From assembly GCF_900104055.1 (NCBI RefSeq), contig NZ_FNJQ01000001.1, forward strand, positions 62,001 through 126,000: a stretch of DNA of 64,000 nt. Reading direction: 5' to 3'. Numbering within the stretch: position 1 is the stretch's first letter; each line of letters opens with the position of its first letter. Below are positions 17,902 through 25,171 of this stretch, one piece after another. Under the pieces are notes generated by a model. The model ran no database searches. It was given only the letters and a program-made list of their open reading frames with translations, and was not told where the DNA came from. This stretch comes from Pseudoselenomonas ruminantium (GTDB lineage Bacteria > Bacillota > Negativicutes > Selenomonadales > Selenomonadaceae). The position numbers were made by a program, and so were the translations under genes.

Positions 17902-17945
17902 AAAAAGGCAGTGAAAAGTTTCGCATTACTTTTCACTGCCTTTTT
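17902..17945. terminator. Bidirectional intrinsic terminator
   Basis: A perfect 18-bp stem (AAAAAGGCAGTGAAAAGT and its complement) with an 8-base loop lies between the convergent acyltransferase and ABC ATPase genes. It is flanked by A/T runs on both sides. Confidence 0.93.
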
Positions 17946-17951
17946 CCTATC

Positions 17952-18734
17952 CTATTTTACTTTCCGCAGGGGAAAGATGATTTCCTGCCCCCTGCCATTG
18001 GCAAATACATCGGCTTCCACATGGAAGATATCCCGCAGGCATTTGACCGTCAGGACCTCCCGCGGCTCGCCCTGGGCCCGGACTCTGCCGTCCTGCAGCA
18101 CGATGACCTCATCGGCATATTGCAAGGCATGGTTGATATCATGCAGCACCATGATCACCGTGATCTGCTGCTCACGATGCAAGTCCTGTACAATATCCAT
18201 CACCTGCAATTGATTGGCAATATCCAGATACGTTGTCGGCTCATCCAATAGCAGGATCTCCGGCTGCTGGGCCAACACCATGGCCAGGAACACCCGCTGA
18301 CGTTCACCGCCTGACAGATCCTGCACCCGTCGGGGCGCAAAATCTGCAATCTGCGCCGTTTCCATGGCCCATTTCACCGCCCGCTGATCCGCTTCCCTGT
18401 CCTGCGTAAAAAAACTTCGGTAAGGAAAGCGCCCGTACTCCACGAGATTTTCCACCGTGACATCGGCAGGGGCCATGGTTCCCTGAGGCAAAATCGCCAT
18501 TTGACGGGCCAGCTCCCTGCGGCCGAAGCTTCCGATATCCCGGCCATCCAAAAGGATCTGTCCTTCGATATCCCGGTTCAGCGCCGCAATCGCCTTGAGC
18601 AGGGTTGATTTGCCTGCTCCATTGGGGCCGATGATGGCCGTGCGCCTGCCCGCCGGAAACTTCACGGAAATATCATGCAGAATCTTTTTTCCATTGACCG
18701 CCACCTGCAAATTCTGTGTTTCTAAGGTCATCAC
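17952..18734 (-). CDS. FecCD-type ABC importer ATPase
   Basis: A 260-residue ATPase of the iron-siderophore/cobalamin importer class (FecE/BtuD). It shows Walker A GPNGAGKST, signature LSGGERQR, Walker B ILLLDEP and the switch histidine in VLHDINHAL. It overlaps the permease gene by 4 bp. The whole transporter follows cbiK and cbiL in a riboswitch-led operon, so a corrinoid, cobalt-tetrapyrrole or related chelate is the expected cargo, by inference from context. An iron-siderophore cargo cannot be excluded. Confidence 0.93.
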   Translation of the reverse strand: MMTLETQNLQVAVNGKKILHDISVKFPAGRRTAIIGPNGAGKSTLLKAIAALNRDIEGQILLDGRDIGSFGRRELARQMAILPQGTMAPADVTVENLVEYGRFPYRSFFTQDREADQRAVKWAMETAQIADFAPRRVQDLSGGERQRVFLAMVLAQQPEILLLDEPTTYLDIANQLQVMDIVQDLHREQQITVIMVLHDINHALQYADEVIVLQDGRVRAQGEPREVLTVKCLRDIFHVEADVFANGRGQEIIFPLRKVK

Positions 18735-19726
18735 AATTCCCTCCTTAGCAAAAACAGAAAGAAGGGCGCGCCGATAATGGCCATGATGATGCCCACCGGC
18801 AGTTCCACCGGCGCAAAGGCAATCCGCGCCACTGTATCACAGACCGTCACAGTCCCAGCGCCCAATAGCGCCGTAGCCGGCAGCAGCCAGCGATAATCCG
18901 AGCCGATCAGGAGTCTTGCCGTATGAGGCACAATCAGCCCCACAAAGCCCAATAAACCCACCACAGACACGGCGCTGGCCGCCAGCAGGGCAGCGATAGC
19001 CGACAAGGCTATGCGCGCCAGCCCAACCCGCAGGCCCAAACCTTTTGCCAATTCATCCCCCAGCTGCAGGATATTCAGATGGCGGGCGCCCCCCAAAGCC
19101 AGAATAACCCCCAGCAAAGTGTAAGGCCAGAGCATTTCCACCTGGGGCCAGCTGCGGGCCGATAAGCCGCCCACCATCCACATCAGGGCGCCATGCACCC
19201 GGTCACTGTAGAAAATGAGCAACGCCGAAATACCGGCACCGAAGAAAGCCGACACCGCCACACCAGCCAACACGATGCGCAAGGGGCTGATGCCGTTCTT
19301 CCAGGCCAGGATATAAATGAGCACTGCCGCTCCCATGGCACCGATAAAGGCCGCCGGCGTGATCAGATAGGCATAAGCCGGGAAAGCCAGCATGATCAGG
19401 ATGCCGAAGATGCCCGCCCCCGACGAGATGCCGATGATATGCGGATCAGCCAAAGGATTGCGCATCACCGCCTGCAATATCGCCCCGGACAAAGCCAGAT
19501 TGATGCCCACCAGCAAGGCCACAATGGTGCGGGGCAGGCGGATATTGTAGAGGATCTGCCCATGGGCGCCGCTGATATCTCCGCCCAGTGCCTCCAGTGC
19601 TTCGGCCCAGGGTATCTCCACCGAGCCCCTGGACATGCTCAAAATGAGTCCAAAACAAGCAAAAGCGGCCAACACCGCCATAAGCAGCGTCCGCCGTTTT
19701 GCCGATGATTTAAAATCCATCTGCAT
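18731..19726 (-). CDS. FecCD/BtuC-family ABC permease
   Basis: A 331-residue permease with about ten helices. Family motifs include RLPRTIVALLVGINLALSGA (about 63-82), the LADPHIIGISSGAGIFG loop, and GLLGFVGLIVPHTARLLIG near the coupling helix. It probably works as a homodimer with the ATPase encoded downstream and the lipoprotein encoded upstream. It is packed without gaps: 4-bp overlap with the ATPase and 1-bp overlap with the binding protein. Confidence 0.94.
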   Translation of the reverse strand: MQMDFKSSAKRRTLLMAVLAAFACFGLILSMSRGSVEIPWAEALEALGGDISGAHGQILYNIRLPRTIVALLVGINLALSGAILQAVMRNPLADPHIIGISSGAGIFGILIMLAFPAYAYLITPAAFIGAMGAAVLIYILAWKNGISPLRIVLAGVAVSAFFGAGISALLIFYSDRVHGALMWMVGGLSARSWPQVEMLWPYTLLGVILALGGARHLNILQLGDELAKGLGLRVGLARIALSAIAALLAASAVSVVGLLGFVGLIVPHTARLLIGSDYRWLLPATALLGAGTVTVCDTVARIAFAPVELPVGIIMAIIGAPFFLFLLRREL

Positions 19727-20682
19727 TATTGAAAGACCTCAGGATACAGGCACTTGGCCATCTGTTCTACGGCTTCCGGATAATGAATGCCAGGGCTCAG
19801 CAGGAACAAATCCTGTGGCAGGTAGTAGACCTTGCCCTCTTTCACAGCCGTCACCGACTGCCAGGCAGGACTCTGCAGCGTCTTGTCCATACCAACCTTG
19901 ATATCCTCCATCTTGCCCATGCTCGTGATGAAGAGCACTTCCGGATTCTTTTCCACCAATGTTTCCAGGCTATAGGGAGCAGCATCCGGATTCTTGGCCA
20001 AAGGTTCCATGCCGCTCGCCACATTTTCCCAGTCCAGCATCTTCACGATGGAACCGGCAATGCTGCCATCGAGCTGCACCGTCAGCCCCTGGCTCGTGCT
20101 ATGAATGATGGCGGTACGGCGCTTATCTGCCGGTATCTTTGCCTTGACCGCTGCGATCTTTTCATCCATGCTGCTGACCAGCTGCCTGCCCTTGTCGAAA
20201 TTTCCCGTGACCTTGGCTAACGTCTCTACTTCCCGCTTGACATCTTCATAACTCTTCATATCCAGCACCAGCGTCTTGATGCCATTGGCTTCCAAGGTGT
20301 CCACGAGCTTCTCATTCATGCCCTTGTTGATGATCACGAGATCCGGCTGGCAGGCCATGATCTTTTCCGCGTCGATCTGATATACCTTGCCCACGCTGGT
20401 CAGTCCTTTGGCATAGTCCGGCATCTTCGTCTTAGAATCCGGACGGCCTACGACCAGGTCTGCACCACCTACGGCTTCCAGCGGCTCCAGGAAGGAGGCC
20501 GAGGTCACCACGATGCGGGCAGGCTTTTGGGCCAATTCCACACTGCGGCCCAAATCGTCTGTCACCACGGCAAAACTCTGCTGCCCGGCCGGCTGATCAG
20601 CAGGCTTGTCACTGCCACAGCCAGCCAGCAATACCGATACTGCCATCATAACCGCCAAAAAAAAATCTATCTGGCGCTTCAT
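19726..20682 (-). CDS. Periplasmic-binding lipoprotein of the BtuF/FecB type
   Basis: A 318-residue class III solute-binding protein. The signal peptide ends in a lipobox LLAGC with C22. A helical-backbone two-lobe fold follows, with DDLGRSVELAQKPARIV, a conserved opening of this family. It captures the substrate for the FecCD-type permease. It lies 17 bp downstream of cbiL in the cobalamin-riboswitch operon, which suggests a corrinoid or tetrapyrrole ligand. Confidence 0.9.
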   Translation of the reverse strand: MKRQIDFFLAVMMAVSVLLAGCGSDKPADQPAGQQSFAVVTDDLGRSVELAQKPARIVVTSASFLEPLEAVGGADLVVGRPDSKTKMPDYAKGLTSVGKVYQIDAEKIMACQPDLVIINKGMNEKLVDTLEANGIKTLVLDMKSYEDVKREVETLAKVTGNFDKGRQLVSSMDEKIAAVKAKIPADKRRTAIIHSTSQGLTVQLDGSIAGSIVKMLDWENVASGMEPLAKNPDAAPYSLETLVEKNPEVLFITSMGKMEDIKVGMDKTLQSPAWQSVTAVKEGKVYYLPQDLFLLSPGIHYPEAVEQMAKCLYPEVFQ

Positions 20683-20699
20683 AGTATCATCCCCTATTT

Positions 20700-21401
20700 T
20701 TAGTTCTTACGCGTCAAGATCGTGGAGAGATAGTTCAGCTTATCCTTCTTGTGCGCTAAGACATCATAGATGATCTTTTCGTCATCGAGGCCGGCACGGC
20801 TGACGAGGACGGCCTGTTCCGCCATTTCGTTCTGATCCAGCATATCGGCCACTTCTTCAAAGTTCTTGTAAACCTTCATCAGCACCACATTATCTGCGGC
20901 CTGCATGGCCTTCTCTACCTTTTCCGGGCTGGCCGTAGCCGGAATGATGGAGAGTACATCATCCCCTTCCACGATGGGATAGCCCAGCTGACTGCCAATA
21001 GCCGCGAAGGCCGGAATCCCCGGGATGGTCTTGATTTCCACACCGGCATTTTCCAGCAGGCGGAATACATAGATATAGGTGCTGTAGAACATGGGATCGC
21101 CGATCGTCAGGAAAGCCACATTCTTGCCCGCATTCAGCAGCTCCAGAATCTCCTGCTTATTGGCTTCCCAGGCATCCGTGCTGTTCTCCGCAAAGCCCTT
21201 GACCATGGGGAACACCTGATAGACAATCTCCACATCTTTTTTCAGATAAGGTTTTGCTACGGACAGGGCCACACTGCCATCCTTCTTCTCCGTCTTGGGC
21301 GCGATCAGCACATCCACCTGCTCGATGGCCTTGATGGCCTTCACCGTCAAAAGTTCCGGATCGCCAGGGCCTACGCCGATACCATAAAATATTCCACTCA
21401 T
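20700..21401 (-). CDS. cbiL: Precorrin-2/cobalt-factor II C20-methyltransferase
   Basis: A 233-residue SAM-dependent tetrapyrrole methylase that methylates C20 of cobalt-factor II in the anaerobic cobalamin route. It opens with GIFYGIGVGPGDPELLTVKA, the N-terminal SAM-site motif of the CobI/CbiL group, with LTIGDPMFYSTY near 95. An upstream ATG (21416) overlaps the GGAGG site, so ATG 21401 is preferred. It lies downstream of cbiK, which makes its substrate. A stable hairpin sits in the 144-bp gap between the two. Confidence 0.92.
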   Translation of the reverse strand: MSGIFYGIGVGPGDPELLTVKAIKAIEQVDVLIAPKTEKKDGSVALSVAKPYLKKDVEIVYQVFPMVKGFAENSTDAWEANKQEILELLNAGKNVAFLTIGDPMFYSTYIYVFRLLENAGVEIKTIPGIPAFAAIGSQLGYPIVEGDDVLSIIPATASPEKVEKAMQAADNVVLMKVYKNFEEVADMLDQNEMAEQAVLVSRAGLDDEKIIYDVLAHKKDKLNYLSTILTRKN

Positions 21402-21473
21402 ATTCCAAACCTCCATAAATAAGTTGTCTTAGCCTATCATACTATGCTGACTATTCCCTGTCAAATATTGAGG

Positions 21474-21513
21474 AAGCCGTCTGTCCCTTTCTGACAGGGA
21501 AAACAGACGGCTT
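21474..21513. other. Stable hairpin between cbiK and cbiL
   Basis: The outer arms AAGCCGTCTG/CAGACGGCTT and inner arms TCCCT/AGGGA form a long stem-loop. On the minus strand it is not followed by a T run, so it looks more like an RNA-processing or stability element than a terminator. Confidence 0.6.
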
Positions 21514-21545
21514 TAGTGTGTCATGTGGATGAATATGATTAAATC

Positions 21546-22538
21546 TTATTTTTCTAATGCGTTCCAGGCATCTTCAGCCCGTTTCACATAGAGGTCACGG
21601 ATGGCCTTGTTTTCGCCGATGCCATGGATATAGGCATCAACCTTGTAGCCGGCTTTTTCCAGGATGGACTTATGGGAATCTTCTTCCGCACCAGCCATAT
21701 CGTTGTTGGCATGGTCGCCAGCTACCATCATCATGGGCATGAGCGTTACATGCTTGATGCCGTTCTTCTTGAGTTTCGGCATAACCGTCTCGAGGTTTGG
21801 CCAGCCCTCTACCGTGTAGACATAGACATTCTTGAGGCCCATTTCGTCAATCTTGGCCTGAATCACGGAGTAGTACGCATTGGAAACCTGCGGCGTGCCA
21901 TGTGCCATGATCAGGATGGCATCATCTTTGCCCTGCTTCGGGAACTGCGTGGAAAGCGCCTTGATGGTCTCCGTCACATCATCAGCCTGCTCTTCCTGGC
22001 CCTGCCAGTACATCAGGGACGTGCCCAGCGTCATTTTCTTGAACTGATCTTTGTAGTTATGGTATACACCGATATCGTAGTTGTATTCCATGCCCGGAAT
22101 AACATCCAAGGATGCCAGTGCTACACGGGTATAACCTTCTTTTTTCAGCTGTTCGAGTGCTTCTTCCGGCGTCGGATAGGTGATACCCTCATTCTTCTTC
22201 ACGCGGTTGATGATGATATGGGAGGTATAAGCCGTAACTACCTTCGTATTCGGATGCTTAGCCTGGATTTCTTTTACCGTAGCATCAATGGTCTTTTCCC
22301 GGGTATCCTTGAAGGTCGTACCAAAGGTCATAACCACGATTGCATCCTTATCAGCCTGGTTAGCCATTGCCGGGTTCTCATTCTTGAGCACGCCAATCTC
22401 TGCAGCCTGTTTCAGCGCTTTGGTCGGAGCCTTGACTTCCTCATTCAGCTGATAAGCTGCCTCTGCCGGTACATAGCTTGCGGAAAAAGCTGCCCCGCAG
22501 GCAATCGCTGCTGCTAACATTTTCTGCCAATTTTTCAT
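21546..22538 (-). CDS. cbiK: Sirohydrochlorin cobaltochelatase with signal peptide
   Basis: A 330-residue CbiK-type chelatase that inserts cobalt into sirohydrochlorin, opening the anaerobic B12 path. Metal-binding histidines are probably H213 (MAHGTPQ) and H276 (GDHANND), with an acidic partner near E151; these match the His pair of Salmonella CbiK. The N-terminus (KMLAAAIACGAAFSASYVPAEAA) is a clear Sec signal peptide, as in the periplasmic CbiK of Desulfovibrio. The chosen ATG 22538 has GGGAGG upstream; the longer frame is not needed. It is the first gene after a cobalamin riboswitch. Confidence 0.92.
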   Translation of the reverse strand: MKNWQKMLAAAIACGAAFSASYVPAEAAYQLNEEVKAPTKALKQAAEIGVLKNENPAMANQADKDAIVVMTFGTTFKDTREKTIDATVKEIQAKHPNTKVVTAYTSHIIINRVKKNEGITYPTPEEALEQLKKEGYTRVALASLDVIPGMEYNYDIGVYHNYKDQFKKMTLGTSLMYWQGQEEQADDVTETIKALSTQFPKQGKDDAILIMAHGTPQVSNAYYSVIQAKIDEMGLKNVYVYTVEGWPNLETVMPKLKKNGIKHVTLMPMMMVAGDHANNDMAGAEEDSHKSILEKAGYKVDAYIHGIGENKAIRDLYVKRAEDAWNALEK

Positions 22539-22573
22539 AAACAAAAACCTCCCTAAACTGCTGCACAAGAAAA

Positions 22574-22606
22574 AGCACCTTTCCCGCGGCAGCGCAAAAA
22601 GATGCT
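22574..22606 (-). terminator. Riboswitch-associated terminator before cbiK
   Basis: Minus strand: the stem AGCATCTTT/AAAGGTGCT (one G-U pair) is followed by TTTTTCTT, 36 bp before the cbiK ATG and downstream of the B12 box. It is probably the expression platform by which the riboswitch stops transcription when cobalamin is abundant. Confidence 0.7.
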
Positions 22607-22679
22607 CTCATCACAAATGACGAAATCCCCTTCCTATCGCTCGCAGGTTCAGCAGCATCCCAACAGCTGCTACGGTGAT

Positions 22680-22856
22680 TGTCAAACAGGCAGTTCTCCT
22701 GGCTCGGTTCATCGCTCCTCTGCGCCTTCCCAAAGGCTTTGCCTTCAGTGACTTAACTATGCAGATTCGCTCCCCTTACAGTGGCGGGACCGCGCTGGCT
22801 TATTCCAGCTTCTCTTTTCAGCAACCGGATGTGCGCCGGTTTGCACCTGTTCCTTC
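22680..22856 (-). ncRNA. Cobalamin riboswitch (AdoCbl-type aptamer)
   Basis: On the minus strand the leader carries the conserved pieces in order: an AGGTGC start after the first stem, the CGGTCCCGCCACTGT core, and the B12 box GAGCCAGGAGAACTGCCTG (22687-22705). A GC-rich paired region follows. It lies 40 bases inside a transcript from the promoter at 22894-22922. It controls cbiK, cbiL and the ABC importer. The remainder of the 22539-23006 gap holds the expression-platform terminator, this promoter and the lysS terminator. Confidence 0.93.
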
Positions 22857-22893
22857 TTATGCAATTCAAACTGTGAAATAACTCACAGGCAGT

Positions 22894-22922
22894 ATTATAA
22901 CCTATTCTCATAAATTTTTCCA
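22894..22922 (-). promoter_or_regulatory. Promoter of the cbiK riboswitch operon
   Basis: Minus strand: TGGAAA (22917-22922), a 17-bp spacer and a perfect TATAAT (22894-22899). A CTGTGA/TCACAG hairpin lies at the start of the transcript. Confidence 0.7.
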
Positions 22923-22957
22923 TAGCTGAAATTTATTTTTCTTGAATTTATGAAAAA

Positions 22958-22994
22958 AATCCATGAACCTGCCGCTTGGCAAGGCTCATGGATT
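22958..22994 (-). terminator. Intrinsic terminator after lysS
   Basis: The stem AATCCATGA..CCT/AGG..TCATGGATT is followed on the minus strand by a T run (from A at 22953-22957). It lies 12 bp past the lysS stop. Confidence 0.85.
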
Positions 22995-23006
22995 CCAATC
23001 ACTTAT

Positions 23007-24521
23007 TTAGTTCTGCTCAGCCAGCGGCTTCATGGTCGGGAACAGCAGTACGTCGCGGATGGAAGCGGCATCCGTCAGGAACATGACGAGACGATCGATG
23101 CCGATGCCTACGCCGCCCGTCGGCGGCAGGCCGTATTCCAGTGCCATGACGAAGTCTTCGTCCATGCCATGAGCTTCATCATCGCCGGCTTCACGCTGCT
23201 TGAGCTGATCCTCGAAACGGCCCTTCTGGTCGATCGGGTCGTTGAGCTCGGTGAAACCATTGGCCAGTTCGCGGCCATAGATGAAGAACTCGAAGCGGTC
23301 CGTGATGCGCGGATCGTCCGCATTACGCTTGGCCAGCGGGGAGATTTCCGTAGGATGCCCCGTGATGAAGGTCGGCTGCATCAGGGTTTCTTCGACTTTT
23401 TCCTCGAAGGCCTGATTCAGGATGCCGCCGATGCCATGGCGCTCCTCGTAGGGAACACCGATCTCATCAGCCAGCTTGCGGGCTTCTTCCACCGTTTCAC
23501 AGGCCATGAAGTCCTTACCCGTAGCTTCCTTGACTGCATCGTTCATGCTGATGCGCTTGACCTTGGACAGGTCGATTTCCACACCCTGATAATTGATGAC
23601 GGAAGTGCCCAGCACCTTCTGCGCAGCATTGACGACAATACCTTCCGTAAGGTCCATCATGTCCGTGTAATCGGCAAATGCCTGATAGAACTCAATCGAG
23701 GTGAATTCCGGGTTATGACGCACGTCCATGCCCTCGTTGCGGAAGATGCGGCCGATTTCGTAGACACGGTCGAGGCCGCCGACAATCAGGCGCTTGAGGT
23801 TGAGTTCCGTAGCGATACGCAGGTAAAGGTCGATATCCAGCGTGTTGTGATGCGTGATGAACGGACGGGCTGCTGCACCACCAGCGATGGTGGACAGGAC
23901 CGGCGTCTCCACTTCCAGATAGCCGCGTTCATCGAGATACTCACGGATGGAATTGATGGTCTTCGTGCGGCGGCGGAAGGTCTCACGCACATCCTGATTT
24001 ACGATGAGGTCAAGATAGCGCTGACGATAGCGGATATCCACGTCCTGCAGGCCATGGAATTTTTCCGGCAGCGGACGCAGGGATTTGGAGAGCAGGTCGA
24101 AGTCTTCTACGCGCACCGTGACTTCGCCGCGATGAGTCTTGAATACCACGCCGCGGATGCCGATGATATCACCGATATCGAGACGGCGGAACTGCCCCTT
24201 GTACTTCTCTTCGCCCAGTACGTCGATCTTGAAGTACACCTGAATGTTGCCCGTGCGGTCATTCAGCGTGCAGAAGGATGCCTTGCCATGGCCGCGGATA
24301 GCCATCAGACGGCCAGCGATGAATACTTCGGGGCCCTCTTCGTCCCCTTCCAGATGATCGTATTCCTTCTTGATATCTGCTGCATAAGCCGTCACGTCAA
24401 AGCGATGGCCAAAGGGAGCCACGCCCATTTCCTGGAAGGCTGCCATCTTTTCACGGCGAACCTTCATCATCTCATTCAGGTCTTCCACAGGAGCCTGCTG
24501 ATTCTGCTTATTTTCTGCCAT
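23007..24521 (-). CDS. lysS: Lysyl-tRNA synthetase (class II)
   Basis: A 504-residue class II synthetase that charges tRNA-Lys. The N-terminal OB-fold anticodon domain contains [18 protein letters not shown] (about 65-85). The catalytic core has motif 1 around FMVETPVL-like EVETPVLST, motif 2 [20 protein letters not shown] (about 265-285) and motif 3 [15 protein letters not shown] near the C-terminus. Length is standard. It follows greA by 28 bp, a pairing seen in many bacteria, and the two are presumably cotranscribed. Confidence 0.97.
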   Translation of the reverse strand: MAENKQNQQAPVEDLNEMMKVRREKMAAFQEMGVAPFGHRFDVTAYAADIKKEYDHLEGDEEGPEVFIAGRLMAIRGHGKASFCTLNDRTGNIQVYFKIDVLGEEKYKGQFRRLDIGDIIGIRGVVFKTHRGEVTVRVEDFDLLSKSLRPLPEKFHGLQDVDIRYRQRYLDLIVNQDVRETFRRRTKTINSIREYLDERGYLEVETPVLSTIAGGAAARPFITHHNTLDIDLYLRIATELNLKRLIVGGLDRVYEIGRIFRNEGMDVRHNPEFTSIEFYQAFADYTDMMDLTEGIVVNAAQKVLGTSVINYQGVEIDLSKVKRISMNDAVKEATGKDFMACETVEEARKLADEIGVPYEERHGIGGILNQAFEEKVEETLMQPTFITGHPTEISPLAKRNADDPRITDRFEFFIYGRELANGFTELNDPIDQKGRFEDQLKQREAGDDEAHGMDEDFVMALEYGLPPTGGVGIGIDRLVMFLTDAASIRDVLLFPTMKPLAEQN

Positions 24522-24549
24522 TTACGCAAATTCTCCTTCTATTATTGTC

Positions 24550-25026
24550 TTACTTTAAAATATCCTTGATCTCGTATTTAATCACACCAGCCGGAGCGTG
24601 TACGTCAACAACAGCGCCACGCTTCTGGCCCAGCAGTGCCTGGCCCAGCGGGGATTCGTTGGAAATCTTGCCCTCATCCGGATCTGCTTCGGTGGAACCT
24701 ACGATCATGAAGGTTTCCGGGCCGTCTTCAGCAAATTCCAGGTCAACCACAGAAACCTTGGACCCCATCTGCACGACATCGCCGCTGCCGGCCTTGATGA
24801 TATCGGAGTTGCGGATCTTGGCTTCCAAATCAGCGATTTCGCCTTCGAGGAATGCCTGTTCATTCTTGGCATCATCGTACTCGGAGTTCTCGGACAAGTC
24901 GCCCAGGGCGATTGCAGCTTTCAGACGCTCTGCAATCTCGATACGCCGTACGCTTTTCAAATAATTGAGTTTTTCTACGAGTTTATTATAACCATCTTCG
25001 GTCAGCATGACCTTTTTATCTGCCAT
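24550..25026 (-). CDS. greA: Transcription elongation factor GreA
   Basis: A 158-residue factor, the exact usual size, that rescues backtracked RNA polymerase by stimulating transcript cleavage. The N-terminal coiled coil (about 10-75) carries GDLSENSEYDDAKNEQ, with the acidic D/E tip that enters the secondary channel. The C-terminal FKBP-like domain has SPLGQALLGQKRG. ATG 25026 with AAGGGG upstream was chosen over an in-frame start 8 codons earlier. It has its own promoter and precedes lysS. Confidence 0.97.
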   Translation of the reverse strand: MADKKVMLTEDGYNKLVEKLNYLKSVRRIEIAERLKAAIALGDLSENSEYDDAKNEQAFLEGEIADLEAKIRNSDIIKAGSGDVVQMGSKVSVVDLEFAEDGPETFMIVGSTEADPDEGKISNESPLGQALLGQKRGAVVDVHAPAGVIKYEIKDILK

Positions 25027-25068
25027 GTTAAACGCCCCTTTGCAAATCATATATTAAGTAACTGTATT

Positions 25069-25098
25069 ATTGTACCCCGCCCGCCCCTTTCCTGTCAA
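25069..25098 (-). promoter_or_regulatory. greA-lysS promoter
   Basis: Minus strand: perfect TTGACA (25093-25098), an 18-bp GC-rich spacer and TACAAT (25069-25074), 43 bp upstream of greA. Confidence 0.8.
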
Positions 25099-25124
25099 CC
25101 GTATTGGAGCAGTACACAACAAAA

Positions 25125-25155
25125 AAGGGATAAATCCGGAAAAGATTTATCCCTT
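25125..25155 (-). terminator. Intrinsic terminator after the glutamine synthetase gene
   Basis: The perfect stem AAGGGATAAATC/GATTTATCCCTT has a 7-base loop and is followed on the minus strand by TTTTTTG, 16 bp past the stop. Confidence 0.92.
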
Positions 25156-25171
25156 CTTGAAAAATCTATGC

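Noticed and set aside
22950-24569. 539-residue open frame opposite lysS
   Set aside because: It is the antisense shadow of a clear lysyl-tRNA synthetase and runs through the lysS terminator.
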